Below, piece after piece: positions 41,651-54,233 of a stretch of DNA of 64,000 nucleotides. Below the pieces are notes generated by a model. It worked only from the letters and a program-made list of their open reading frames with translations, made no database searches and had not been told where the DNA came from. The translations under genes were made by a program, and so were the position numbers. The first letter of the stretch is position 1, and each line of letters begins with the position of its first letter. Source of the stretch: Lamellibrachia satsuma (taxonomy: Eukaryota; Annelida; Polychaeta; Sabellida; Siboglinidae); the NCBI GenBank assembly GCA_033239005.1, contig BSQZ01000109.1, forward strand, positions 62,001-126,000, in the 5' to 3' direction.

Positions 41651-44600
41651 CGCGCGTCCTGGAAACTTAAAAACGCGGTAAACAATATAATGCCAATTTT
41701 AAAACGTCCAGGTCCACAGCGCATTTCAATGGTTCTTTTTTTTCTTAAAAGCAGCTATAGAAATCATGTTATACCCTGTTTTTTGACGAAAACAAATCGT
41801 TTTATTTGGCTCTGTGTGACATTTCTGACAGTTGTTGTTTTGTGAATAATGTTGTGTTGTCTGTTGTTTTTTCACTGCTATTAAGTCCCACAAAGTTCTA
41901 ACACTGCGTGTTTCATTCCTGGTCCTTCCGTTGTACGAAGTGGATGGTAATTGTTCTAAATACTGGGGATTAATGAGGCAGAAATGATGCAGTTAATTTT
42001 CCAGCTCAGAAGAAATTGTGTCCAGAAAGGTATCATTCTTACTTGAAGTACCTATTCATAATAAAGTCTATGTCTAATCTTCATAACTTATTCGTGGGTG
42101 TTCTTAATGGATTCTTCATTTTATCTTCATAGTGTGTATACGGAGGGTGACATGGAACTCGATACTGATTATATATGTAGATATTTTAAAACTCTTTGTC
42201 AGGCCTACTTTGTGGATTTGTGAGGAAGAAGAAAAATATGCCAAAGGAAATAAAATCAGTGAATAATCAAATGTTGGCTCAGTGTTTAAGTCTGTGTACC
42301 ATGGAAACACTGACGGTCCGACAGTAGCGACATGTGTATGTTTATGCAGTTCCTATTGGCAGGTAAAGTTTGGAAAAAAGTTAGAAAAAACGTAGTGAAA
42401 AATGGAGAAATGGCCCCCTTATTAAATCGTACATTCCACGTCAGTCACACCCATGGAACAAATGTGCATGGCGCGAAAGTGCTTGGTGTGATCTAGACGT
42501 ACAACAACAGAAATAGCCTATGAGCACGGTTTTCCATAAACAGGACCGTCGAACACCGAACAATATATACTCGAATTGTCTAACTTCGTGCACCTTTTGG
42601 TTCGCGTATGCAAGGTTAATAATACTAAACAACTATTATTTATGTAATTAAATTCATATTTTTTTTGGTGATACGATTTAGACAACTGCATATGTCAGTT
42701 CATGGAAAACATTGACCTCCATTGATCAACCGCTAGTTGCAAAACGTTAAAATACCGCATTGCCACGAAATTGTGCGACGCACCAAGTTGGGACACGCAA
42801 TAGTTACTACACTCAACTCATCGTCATCGATGATGACGATGTTACAGTGATCTACGAATGTACAATTTCTAGGATATAGCCCAATAAAATGACATCAACC
42901 TAATGTCGTGCATACATTTCAAATATAAATAACACATTCATCCACAACTCAAACCAAGGAGGGATTCAAGACGGCGTATCAATATTTTTGCGGGAACTGC
43001 TCACAAATTCGCAATCGTGATTGTTAATAAATGTGTACATATTGATGTGTTCTACTTACTGTCTGACATAACGTGCCTTATAAATAAGTCACATCACAGT
43101 AATTGATGTCATAAAACAATAAAGTAAAACAAAATTCGCATAGATATGTTGACCTGTTGAGTTTAGCAGACGACCGCTGACGCCAGAGCTGTAATGCCGC
43201 CAATACGGTGCTTCCGTCTGGAGGCTCGATTGATTGAATCAACTTGGGTTCCACTACAGTCGCCAAATGTCGCTGGCGGTAAACACACACGCTGGAACTG
43301 TTTTAATACCTTATGCGTGTTACAAATTCCAAAATAAAATACCAAAAGTAAATGCATCTACAGAATAAATTATGCCTATCACCATTCTCATTTTAATAAT
43401 ATAATTTAATTAAAATATATGTTTAAAGGTGTGGACTGTCCTTCATACATAAAAACACACCACTCGGTCTCGGTAGTCTGTTATTGGTGGGAGGTGGTAG
43501 CCCAGCAAACACGTACGTTGTTATGACAGTTTACAAAGGTTATACCAATATCACCGCAAAAACATGTCTCAATGACATTTTCTAGATGTACATGTCAACC
43601 TGTGATGATCAAAATGAGATTATTAAACAATTGACGTCGCCCGTGAAGACCCGGCTGCGTTGTATCTGTTCGCCTTGAACGTGCGCGACTGATCACTCGA
43701 CTACTTCACATATACTCCATCAAGCAAACACGACAAAGGAATACAAAATAAAGTATTAATTTATTTTTTATTACGACGTTGAACACCGGTGCACTCGGTG
43801 GTAGTCTTTGCTTTCCGTAAACCTTCCTGCGACGGTTCACAGCTCTGTGACTCAGAGCTGCAGTTCATGTTTACTGAGAAGAGGTCAGCGAATGTCTTCC
43901 TGACCAACTCTGAGCGGTGCTCATGCAATGTCAATCGTGTTTACCATCGAAAAGACCGCTCAGATTTGGTATTGTCGTGGTGCATGATGGGATACACTAT
44001 CATTATTTTTGACAAACTTGGCAAACATATATTTGTGTACAGGCGAAGTTCAGAATGTATCGAAGCAGGTCTGTGTCGGAGTTCATGGCAAGGGCAGAGA
44101 AACGAACACCGAGAGAAAATAGTACCTAAGCTAATTCGGAAATCGTATCGCCTTTGTGATTTCTTCCCTTCAACTATCATTGCAATGAAATTCGTACGTT
44201 CGTTGGTTTTCTTTGTTTGATTTTCTGGATCAGGCGATTACGCAACTAGACATCGAAATGTGAAAGCTCCATGTAGGGGAGACAGGGGCTAGTTGTATAC
44301 AGGGGTAAGTTGTTACAGTCGTTTTACAAAAACATAGCATATGGAGATACCGTCGACAATAGTTGGTTGGAAGTCCACCAGCAGACGCACTGTCCAAAAA
44401 TCGGGCGTTAAGAAGACGAAATTAACGAGGTGTAGAAAAAAATTACTTTTTAACCACCTAAGACAATTTTTGGCATGTTTACATAATATCATCTCACGCT
44501 GCCACTTTTTATATTTCGTGAATGAAACTTGAAATATATCTACTGTATAGTATATGGGGTTATGCCAAGTAGACGTTAAACTGAAATTCAGGATTTGTTA

Positions 44601-44904
44601 TCGTACGCATGCTTCCAACTGCAAAATGTGTGCTTGGGGCAAGTTATTACAATTATATTGGGGCAAGTTGTTACAATACTCTGGTGGCTCGTACTGATGG
44701 CTCAGCAGGCTGGAAAACACATATCTACCTAACTGCAATACTGAATATTAATGGTATGATATATTTTATTAACACGGATAATGAATTTAATGTATACTTT
44801 GACACAAATAATGTATATATTATACTTTTAACAAAAACTTATTTTAACTGAACATTTTAACAACTATTGTCATCGAATGATGTTACCAGTGCCGGATTAA
44901 CAAT
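41651..44904. other. Largely unassigned 3.2 kb
   Basis: No domain found. It may hold upstream LRR-gene sequence. A plus-strand frame at 43789-44220 (no ATG start) and a minus-strand one at 43941-44180 overlap and show no family. At 43501-43520 CCCAGCAAACACGTACGTTG resembles a common dispersed-repeat end. Confidence 0.35.
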
Positions 44905-45592
44905 GTGGCGGGCGTGAGAGACGAAGATCGATACTCGTGGTATTAACAATGTGACGGGGGTGAGAGACGAAGATCGTGACTCGTGGTATTAACAATGTGG
45001 CGGGTGTGAGAGACGAAGATCGATACTCGTGGTATTGACAATGTGGCGGGTGTGAGAGACGAAGATCGAGACTCGTGGTATTGACAATGTGGCGGACGTG
45101 AGAGACGAAGATCGAGACTCGTGGTATTAACAATGTGGCGGGTGTGAGAGACGAAGATCGAGACACGTGGTATTGACAATGTGGCGGGTGTGAGAGACGA
45201 AGATCGAGACTCGTGGTATTAACAATGTGGCGGGCGTGAGAGACGAAGATCGTGACTCGTGGTATTGACAATGTGGCGGGCGTGAGAGACGAAGATCGTG
45301 ACTCGTGGTATTAACAATGTGGCGGGTGTGAGAGACGAAGATCGAGACTCGTGGTATTGACAATGTGGCGGGTGTGAGAGACGAAGATCGAGACTCGTGG
45401 TATTGACAATGTGGCGGGCGTGAGAGACGAAGATCGTGACTCGTGGTATTAACAATGTGGCGGGTGTGAGAGACGAAGATCGTGACTCGTGGTATTAACT
45501 ATGTGGCGGGTGTGAGAGACGAAGATCGATACTCGTGGTATTGACAATGTGGCGGGTGTGAGAGACGAAGATCGAGACTCGTGGTATTGACA
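44905..45592. repeat. 46-bp minisatellite, about 15 copies
   Basis: Core GTGAGAGACGAAGATCGAGA followed by CTCGTGGTATTGACAATGTGGCGG. Variable sites GAG/GAT/GTG-ACTCG and TTGAC/TTAAC. Confidence 0.96.
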
Positions 45593-46079
45593 ATGGAGGT
45601 AACGTAAACTGGGGTTACTTTGAACATGTGCCTTTTTTCACATTCCTGGAGAACCTGAAGGTGGAAGTGCGATTTCTACCTACCAATATCTGGGCTCCAG
45701 CTACACGTTCTAATGGCATGCTTTAAACATATGCAGACGATAAATCCTTTCATTATGTGTGCGTTATTTATAGGGTGTTCAAAGGTACCTCATGGTCGGA
45801 TATACTTTGAACATGTTCTCTTGTTTTTATTGTGGTTAGTTGTTATGATTCACACCACTCTTCGTCCGATATCCAGATGCAGAAATAGGTAAAGTTCGGG
45901 TAATTCGTACCTAAGGAAACAGGTATATAAGATTGGAGTTAAACGCCATAGAAAGTTACTGTAAGTTTTATTAGAAAGAGGTGCCCAACTGACATCATCA
46001 ACATGATAATTATGCTCAACTAAAGTAAACTTTTTAAATTTATGACGACTTTCCGAAAAACGTCCAACCCGTTGCCCAC
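45593..46079. other. Unassigned spacer
   Basis: Nothing recognised. Confidence 0.3.
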
Positions 46080-46415
46080 ACCTGCACTAGCACCGAGGGC
46101 CCACACCTGCACTAGCACCGAGGGCCCACACCTGCACTAGCACCGAGGGCCCACACCTGCACTAGCACCGAGGGCCCACACCTGCACTAGCACCGAGGGC
46201 TCACACCTGCATTAGTACCGAGGGCCCACACCTGCACTAACACCGAGGGCCCACACCTGTACTAGCACCGAGGGCCCACACCTGCACTAGCACCGAGGGT
46301 CCACACCTGCACTAGCACCGAGGGCCCACACCTGCACTAGTACCGAGGGCCCACACCTGCACTTACACCGAGGGCCCACACCTGTACTAGCACTAGGGCC
46401 CACACAAGCACTAGC
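46080..46415. repeat. 25-bp minisatellite, about 13 copies
   Basis: Unit CCTGCACTAGCACCGAGGGC plus CCACA; a shortened last copy ends near 46415. Confidence 0.95.
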
Positions 46416-46450
46416 ACTGAGGCACATTTGACATTTAATCAAGTCTTCGT

Positions 46451-46837
46451 TTACAATGTCATCGCACATAAAACAGTACCAGGCTTCACTACTGTCATTC
46501 TCAATTCTTCTCTGTTTGCAGTTTGCCGTATTTTGTTAAATGCGCGGCCCTTGTGTCTCAATAACCTGCACACGTGAATGAGACGACGTTTTGTCGCGAG
46601 GGGGCGGTGCAAGCACACTTTCCTATTTCCCCCGTCCGTGTGACTAGGAGATTTCGCAACGATAGATTCATAGTGCCCAGCATCTTCTCCTATTGGTGTA
46701 TACTGGATAATCATAAGGGTCTCGTTTGAGAATACATGTTCCCCATACCTGAATATGATGTCGTGGCGGATGTTTGAAACATTGATTGATATTTTGAGGA
46801 CTTCGCCTGTAGCGATTGTTTCTACTTTTCCTGTCAT
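46451..46837 (-). CDS. Hypothetical protein, possible OTU-like C-terminal part
   Basis: A minus-strand ATG at 46837 opens 128 codons. The first half (VLKISINVSN, YGEHVFSN, IQYTPIGEDAGHYESIV) has the strand-then-GHY[DE]S[IV] pattern of OTU-type cysteine proteases, where that His is catalytic. The Cys-containing N-terminal motif is absent upstream. The second half is basic and unlike the family. It may be an exon or a fragment of a mobile element that carried an OTU domain. Confidence 0.35.
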   Translation of the reverse strand: MTGKVETIATGEVLKISINVSNIRHDIIFRYGEHVFSNETLMIIQYTPIGEDAGHYESIVAKSPSHTDGGNRKVCLHRPLATKRRLIHVCRLLRHKGRAFNKIRQTANREELRMTVVKPGTVLCAMTL

Positions 46838-46896
46838 AGCCGTTGGATTTTACATCAAATTGATGCGTTCCGCTAGCATAAGAATTGAAACATTGG

Positions 46897-47152
46897 CCTT
46901 TGAGGCATGTCAGCATGTAGTGCCTCCCCTTTGAGGCATGTCAGCATGTAGTGTCTCCCCTTTGAGGCATGTCAGCATGTAGTGCCTCCCCTTTGAGGCA
47001 TGTCAGCATGTAGTGCCTCCCCTTTGAGACATGTCAGCATGTAGTGCCTCCCCTTTGAGGCATGTCAGCATGTAGTGTCTCCCCTTTGAGGCATGTCAGC
47101 ATGTAGTGTCTCCCCTTTGAGGCATGTCAGCATGTAGTGCCTCCCCTTTAAA
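46897..47152. repeat. 31-bp minisatellite, about 8 copies
   Basis: Core TTTGAGGCATGTCAGCATGT followed by AGTGCCTCCCC. The first copy overlaps sequence just 5' of the OTU-like frame. Confidence 0.95.
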
Positions 47153-47417
47153 ACCGATATACTCATCAACGTGTTCACACATGAACTGAATGGTTGTAGT
47201 CCTCTAGTGAACCATTTCATTGATTTGTATTCATGCTAATCACTAATAAAAACACGCATACACCAACATTCCGCGTGTGCTCACACACAAGAAAACACAG
47301 CGTACAGTGACATAGCAGGAAATAATACAAGAAAATATGGCGTAAAATAGAAACAGTACTTGTTCTCCTGAGCAATCAAAGAGCGACACCCAAATATTTT
47401 CCTTTTTGTAGGGGCCC

Positions 47418-47621
47418 TTTGGGGGTGGGCTCGTACGAGTGTACAACTTGTACCATGGTTAATCCGGCACTGTATGCTACAGATCTTTGGGGGTGGGCTC
47501 GTACGAGTGTACAACTTGTACCATGGTTAATCCGGCACTGTATGCTACAGATCTTTGGGGGTGGGCTCGTACGAGTGTACAACTTGTACCATGGTTAATC
47601 CGGCACTGTATGCTACGGATC
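47418..47621. repeat. 68-bp repeat, three copies
   Basis: TTTGGGGGTGGGCTCGTACG at 47418, 47486 and 47554; each copy ends CACTGTATGCTAC-GATC. Confidence 0.95.
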
Positions 47622-47960
47622 TTCTTCTTGTGTCCCTTGCATGACGTGTCACCAGGTGCGTGCCTTTGTCCAGCCCGTGACGGTGGCTATATGTCTTCCC
47701 GTGTACACGGACCGTCCAGTGGCCTGCAGCAGGAGGTGGTGCACTGCTTGAAGACTCTCACAATCACATTCCGTTGACTGCTTCTCGTCATCGTAGCGCC
47801 ACTTTCTCATGATTGTCTCTGCTCGGCCGACTCCGGTGTGAAGACAGTTTGTAGAGCCAAGTTTGGTCAGACCCAACTGGCAGGCATTCAGCTGGTTGTA
47901 ATCCCATCATGATCACATTTCATCTTGCAGTCGTCTATTCCATATTTCCATTTTCTGTTG
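47622..47960 (-). pseudogene. LINE ORF2 C-terminal fragment
   Basis: Minus-strand reading gives NCLHTGVGRAETIMRKWRY, then STECDCESLQAVHHLLLQ, corresponding to the C-terminal Cys/His motif (R.G.G....M.KWG...C.CG....HLL..CP) of Jockey-type LINE proteins. The expected CG and CP residues are changed (CDCES, LLLQA). It ends near the 68-bp repeat. Confidence 0.7.
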
Positions 47961-48235
47961 CTGGGCGATGAGTTCATCGGCTTTGAGAAGTTCGAGAAGC
48001 TTTTCGCGACTTCAGTCAGTTCGCAGTTGATTGTGATTTCTCGTGATCATTTTCATGCGACTGGCCATATTCCGCTCCACAGAGAATAAATAGGGCGGTT
48101 AACAAAATATGAATTACTGACCAAATTTTTTCATGAGGCTTCTTGGAATCATACTTATATATTCCAGAAAGGGAGCCATGCAAAATAACTATTTTCCGAC
48201 CCCCACGGGGCATTCAAATGTTGACGATATTGATC

Positions 48236-48480
48236 CGATGACAATATGACCCCCAGGTTTTTCTGTAAAAATTATATTACCATAACAATTCTCATAGGTA
48301 TTCCAGGAATGTCTATGTTTCTCGGGTTCTGATGTGCGCTGACGATTTTGGAGTCCCAATTTTTACCACCTCTTCAAATGAGTGCCAAAAAAAAATTAAT
48401 AAAGGTATTTTAATTATGTTTGTCCTCAGATGCAGTTAAAATAACAATCTTTTCGATTCATGTGATTAAAAGTTTAAACA
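48236..48480 (+). repeat. Dispersed repeat, copy 1 (inverted relative to 59590-59830)
   Basis: Shares with the reverse complement of 59590-59830 the blocks TTTTTCTGT..A.ATTAT, ACCATAACAATT, CTCTTCAAATG.GTGCCAA, AATAAAG and GTCCT.AGATGCA. The pair probably represents a short non-autonomous element; ends were not resolved. Confidence 0.65.
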
Positions 48481-48649
48481 TTACACAGTATGAAAAATAA
48501 CTATTCTGCTATTACCTCTAGCACCATTCACCATTTGTAGCACCACGTAAAATGAATTGAAGTTCACATATGGTTTTCATTCATTAAGTCTAATTCTAAT
48601 ATGACATAAGAAGCCAATTTTGGCTATAGTCTACGTCGGGATGAGTGCG

Positions 48650-49748
48650 CATGTAGTCTACTGGCTATATAGGCCGCAGGAGTCTACTGGCTATATAGGC
48701 CGCAGGAGTCTACTGGCTATATAGGCCGCAAGAGTCTACTGGCTATATAGGCCACAGGAGTCTACTGGCTATATAGGCCACAGGAGTCTACTGGCTATAT
48801 AGGCCACAGGAGTCTACTGGCTATATAGGCCGCAGGAGTCTACTGGTTATAAAGGCCGCAGGAGTCTACTGGCTATATAGGCCACAGGAGTCTACTGGCT
48901 ATATAGGCCACAGGAGTCTACTGGCTATATAGGCCGCAGGAGTCTACTGGTTATAAAGGCCGCAGGAGTCTACTGGTTATAAAGGCCGCATGAGTCTACT
49001 GGCTATATAGGCCACAGGAGTCTACTGGCTATATAGGCCACAGGAGTCTACTGGCTATATAGGCCGCAGGAGTCTACTGGCTATATAGGCCGCAGGAGTC
49101 TACTGGTTATATAGGCCGCAGGAGTCTACTGGCTAATTAGGCCGCTGGAGTCTACTGCCTATACAGGCCGCAGGAGTCTACTGGCTATATAGGCCGCAGG
49201 ATTCTACTGGCTATACTGGCCGCAGGAGTCTACTGGCTATACAGGCCGCAGGAGTCTACTGGCTATACAGGCTGCAGGAGTCTACTGGCTATACAGGCCG
49301 CAGGAGTCTACTGGCTATATAGGCCGCAGGAGTCTACTGGCTATACAGGCTGCAGGAGTCTACTGGCTATACAGGCCGCAGGAGTCTACTGGCTATACAG
49401 GCCGCAGGAGTCTACTGGCTATACAGGCCGCAGGAGTCTACTGGCTATACAGGCCGCAGGAGTCTACTGGCTATACAGGCCGCAGGAGTCTACTGGCTAT
49501 ACAGGCCGCAGGAGTCTACTGGCTATACAGGCCGCAGGAGTCTACTGGCTATACAGGCCGCAGGAGTCTACTGGCTACACAGGCCGCTGGAGTCTACTGG
49601 CTATACAGGCCACAGGAGTCTACTGGCTATACAGGCCTCAGGAGTCTACTGGCTATATAGGCTGCTGGAGTCTACTGGCTATATAGGCCGCAGGAGTCTA
49701 CTGGTTATATAGGCCGCAGGAGTCTACTGGCTATATAGGCCGCAGGAG
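48650..49748. repeat. 26-bp satellite, about 42 copies
   Basis: Core GGAGTCTACTGGCTATATAG followed by GCCGCA. The left part has TATATAGG and the centre TATACAGG, with TATATAGG again at the right end, so copies are arranged in blocks by variant. Confidence 0.96.
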
Positions 49749-50138
49749 AGACGGCTGAATGCGTTTATTGTTCCAGCTCGCACTTCAGGTTCACTGAGTG
49801 TGTTCCATTGAACTATTGTCTTTACAAAATAAGAATTTCTGAATTGGTTTGTGTGGGCAGCAGGCACTACAAAGCACCTGGAGTTATTTTTGTTATGTCT
49901 TTCAACGATGTTAACAGTAATATAATCTGTAAAAAAAATTCGGCTTCACTCATCTTTTGTTTGGTCTTTGGGAACGAAAATATTTATCAGGAGTTGTGGC
50001 CGGCACAGAGCCATTGATTGTTCTGACCAAGAATTAGAGGCGCTGGTCTCGCCGTTGACTTTGTAGACTGTTTAGTCCTAGGTTTGTAAGCATAGTGGAC
50101 ACACCCCTCGTGCCTTGAGCGACAGTCGCCAAGGAATG
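49749..50138. other. Unassigned spacer
   Basis: A short frame at 49808-50017 has no recognised domain. Confidence 0.3.
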
Positions 50139-52790
50139 TTTAGGAGAGATCGAATAGGAAGAAGGGGAGGGGGAGTTATTTTATATGTTAAAGAATCTAT
50201 TCAGGCTTATGAAATAAAATTAGAAAGCGAAGCAGATTACGATGAAGCTGTTTGGTGCAAAATAGTTTCAGGAAATTCAAAATTAGCTATTGGATTAGTT
50301 TACCGAAGTCCAAACATAAACGAAGAGGATAACACAAAAATACAAAATGCTATAAAGGAAGTTAGTAAAGGGGAATGTATCATAATGGGAGATTTTAACC
50401 ATGGACACATACAATGGAAATCTCTAGAGAGTACAGGGGGTGCTGACCAACAATTTTTATTTTTAATTCAGGAGAGCTTCCTTACTCAGCACGTGCTAGA
50501 ATCAACCAGGGGAGAAAATGTATTATATATAGTTTTATCATCACAAAAAGAATTAGTCGACAATGTAAAAATACATGAACCATTGGGTAACAGTGACCAC
50601 AATCAAATACATTTTGACATCAACGTAAAATCAGAAAGTAAAAATAAAAAAACGTATAGGAGAAACTTCCACAAAGGTAACTATGAAGATATGAGAAAAT
50701 ACTTAGCAAAGCTAGATTGGAATAACATGCTGATGAATAAGACCGCAATTGAATGTTGGAATATTCTAAAATATGAAATTGAGAGTATCATCGATAAATC
50801 TGTTCCCTTGAAAAAACAAGGAAAACGGTCTAGAAAGAAACACTTGTCAAAAGAAGCTATTAGAAATATAGTGTTTAAGCAAACTATGTGGAAGGTTTAT
50901 AGGCGTACCAGAAAGGATGAAGACTATGCAAATTACAAAGAGGCACTTAACCTAGCTACAACTGAAATTAGAAAATCTTTATGTAAGGAGTAAACAGAAC
51001 GTTCGAGATAAGGTAGGACCACTGGAAAACAACAGGGGAAACATAATTTCAGAGGGGTTTCAAATGGCAGAGGTCCTGAATGAGTATTTCAGCTAAGTAT
51101 TTACCACAGAAGATATCAGCTCACTTCCAGTTCCATTTACTAAATTTGAGGGAAATAAATCAGAACATTTAGGGCAGTTAATTGTAACTCCTGTAATGAT
51201 AGCAAACAAAATTAAGAAAGATAATAAATCACCTGGAGTTGATGGGATACCACCAAAACTGCTTAAGGAAATTGTTGAGCAAATTAGTACACCACTTGCA
51301 AATTTTTTTTTAACTTGTCACTAGAAGAAGGAATAGTTCCATCAGAATGGAAAGAAGCAAACATTACGCCACTATTTAAGAAGGGATCGAGGAACAATCC
51401 AGAAAATTACAGACCAGTGAGTTTAACATCAGTAATATGTAAATTACTCAAAACATTAATTAGAGACCACATGGTGGAATTCCTTGTAAAACATAATTTA
51501 ATAAATACATCTCAACATGGGTTCCTAAAAGCAAGGTCATGTCTAACCAATCTCTTGTTTTTTTTTAAAGAAATTACAAAGTGGGTAGATGACGGGTCAC
51601 CAGTGGATGTTGTCTATTTAGATTTTCAGAAAGCTTTCGATAAAGTGCCACACCAAAGATTGATACTTAAACTAAAAGCCCATGGTATAGGTAATGATGT
51701 CATCAACTGGATAGAAAAGTGGCTTACACACAGAAGACAGAGAGTAATAGTAGACGGTGAGATTTCAAACTGGAAATCAGTTTTGAGTGGGGTACCACAG
51801 GGATCAGTATTATGCCCTATACTGTTTTTAATATATATAAATAATCTAGAAGATGACATATCTAGCAAAGTACTCAAATTTGCAGATGACACAAAAGTAT
51901 TCAGAAAGGTTACAAATGATACAGATAAAAAAAATGTACAGGATGATCTGGATAAATTAGTTAAATGGTCAGAAAAATGGCAAATGTTATTCAATTTTGG
52001 GAAGTGCAAATGTATACACATAGGGCATGGAAACATGGACGAAGAATATAAAATGGGGGATGCTGTACTAGGTAGAACCACACAAGAAAAGGACTTAGGA
52101 GTAACATTTAGTGCTGACATGAAAGTTTCAGAGCAATGTGGGATTGCTGCTTCAAAAGGAAATCAAATTCTAGGGTTAATTAGGAGAACTATCATGTATA
52201 TGGAGAAACAGCTAATTGTACCCCTGTACAAAGCAATAGTTAGACCACATTTGGAATATTGTATTGAAGCATGGAGGCCGTATCGTAAAAAGGACATAGA
52301 CAAGCTAGAAAGAATACAATGAAGAGCAACCAAAATGATTCCAGAATTGAGAGACCTTAGTTATGAAAGTCGCTTATTACAATGTGGTTTGACAACACTA
52401 GAGACCAGGAGACTAAGAGGAGACCAAATAGAAGTATTTAAAATAGTGAACGGTTATGAGGATGTTGATAGGAATATGTTCTTCAAACTTAAAGAAGGCA
52501 GTAGAACCAGAGGACACAAAGCAACATTAGTTAAGGAGCAGTGTAGGTTGGACATGAGAAAGTACTCTTTCTCACAGAGGGTGGTAAATGAATGGAACAA
52601 ACTGCCAAATGATTGTGTTAATGCTAGTAGTGTGAATATGTTTAAAAATAGAATTGACAGATATATGATAAGGGTGGGCTACACATAGATGAGAAAATTG
52701 TTGGACTCTCGATAAGCCAATGGCTTCCTTGTCCACTTTGCCATCTGGAACTTGTTGTTTGGGATGGCAATCTTGTTAAATCTTGTTAAA
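50139..52790 (+). mobile_element. Second CR1-like copy, 5'-truncated and mosaic
   Basis: Starts within the endonuclease (equivalent to about 17372 of the first copy) and ends with the same tail of two TCTTGTTAAA-phase units. Up to about 50935 it is only roughly 75-80% similar to the first copy. From GCACTTAACCTAGC (about 50943) to the end it is some 95% similar. Several stops, deletions and frameshifts make it dead. Confidence 0.9.
50151..52685 (+). pseudogene. CR1 ORF2 pseudogene (mosaic copy)
   Basis: Endonuclease part: GGGVILYVKESIQAYEI, VYRSPN, MGDFNHGHIQW, SDHNQIHF. It is closed by TAA at about 50990 after a deletion that removes the residues between RKS and YVRSKQ. RT part: SPGVDGIPPKLLKE, then a frameshift at the T-run near 51307, NYRPVSLTS, LDFQKAFDKVPHQRL, GVPQGSVLCPILF (Gly to Cys) and FADDTKVF. 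A CGA-to-TGA stop at 52320 and an early stop near 51093 add to the damage. Confidence 0.9.
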
Positions 52791-53127
52791 GGATGAAACG
52801 GGCGGCGCGGTGTTGAATTCGCTCAAGTCGATTTATGTCGCCTGGTGGTACGGGTCCCACACAATGGATCCATACTCCAGGACAGAGCGCACAAGGGCAA
52901 TGTATGTTGTCCTTTACTGTTGCTTGGGCAGTGGCGTATGTTACGCCTAAGAAAGCCGAGTGTGGAGTTTGCTTTTTTGTGACATTTGGTATATGTGAGT
53001 GCCATTTAACGTCGTCTGGAATGGTGAGGCCAAGTATGGGTTGCTGTTTACGCGTTCCAGGATGGCAATTTTCAAACTGTAGAAGAAGTCAGTTTTGTTT
53101 TTTATACTGAGTATGTAACATTTGTTT

Positions 53128-53470
53128 GTGTTGAAGGTCATCCCTCAGTCCTTTGTTTGTGTTGAAGGTCATCCCTCAGTCCTTTGTTTGTGTTGAAGGT
53201 CATCCATCAGTCCTTTGTTTGTGTTGAAGGTCATCTCTCAGTCCTTTGTTTGTGTTGAAGGTCTTCCCTCAGTCCTTTGTTTGTGTTGAAGGTCATTCCT
53301 CAGTCATTTGTTTGTGTTGAAGGTCATCCCTCAGTCCTTTGTTAGTGTTGAAGGTCATCACTCAGTCCTTTGTTTATGTTGAAGGTCATCCCTCAGTCCT
53401 TTGTTTGTGTTGAAGGTCATCCCTCAGTCCTTTGTTTGTGTTGAAGGTCATCCCTCAGTCCTTTGTCCAC
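53128..53470 (-). repeat. 31-bp minisatellite inside LINE RT, about 11 copies
   Basis: Plus-strand core GTCCTTTGTTTGTGTTGAAG. On the minus strand one unit is the coding sequence for KD.GMTFNTNK, which lies directly after the catalytic box region. The flanks continue the RT on both sides. Confidence 0.94.
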
Positions 53471-53639
53471 TTCTCTAGTTGTTTCAGGTCGTTTTGGAGA
53501 GCGGTGTGATCACTGAATGTCTCGATTCCTCTGTATAGTAAGCAGTCATCGGTAAACAGGTGGATTTGGGATTTAACAGACGCTGGTAGATCGTTTATGT
53601 GGCACAGGAAGAACAAAGGGCTTAGCGTTGTGCCTTGTG

Positions 53640-54040
53640 GGACACCAGAGTCGACGGGCCTAGCACTGTGCCTTGTGGGACACCAGAGTCAAAGGGCCTA
53701 GAGCTGTGGCTTGTGGGACACCAGAGTCAAAGGGCCTAGAGCTGTGGCTTGTGGGACACCAGAGTCGACGGGCCTAGCACTGTGCCTTGTGGGACACCAG
53801 AGTCGACGGCCTAGCACTGTGCCTTGTGGGACACCAGAGTCAAAGGGCCTAGCACTGTGCCTTGTGGGACACCAGAGTCAAAGGGCCTAGCGCTGTGCCT
53901 TGTGGGACACCAGAGTCGACGGGCCTAGCACTGTGCCTTGTGGGACACCAGAGTCGACGGCCTAGCGCTGTGCCTTGTGGGACACCAGAGTCAAAGGGCC
54001 TAGCGCTGTGCCTTGTGGGACACCAGAGTCGACGGGTACT
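53640..54040 (-). repeat. 38-bp minisatellite inside LINE RT, about 10 copies
   Basis: Plus-strand core TGCCTTGTGGGACACCAGAG. On the minus strand the unit encodes VDSGVPQGTVLGP, the conserved RT box. Two variants (GTCGACGGG and GTCAAAGGG) are interspersed. At 38 bp the unit shifts frame each time. Confidence 0.95.
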
Positions 54041-54233
54041 TCTCTCAAAGATTCGCCATCCAACACGACTCTCATTGTGCATCCGATCAAAAAGTTTTCT
54101 AGCCACTTGAGTGTGATCCCTGCTATGCCGTAGTGTGATAGTTTGTGGAGGAGTTTCCTGTGTGGGACTGTATCTAATGCTTTCCTGAAATCCAGTATTG
54201 CCATGTCTAGTTGGGTTCCAGAGTCGAATGAAG

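Noticed and set aside
43789..44220. 143-codon plus-strand frame
   Set aside because: Begins at GTG, no homologous motif recognised, overlapped by an equally open minus frame; kept only as a note under the unassigned region.
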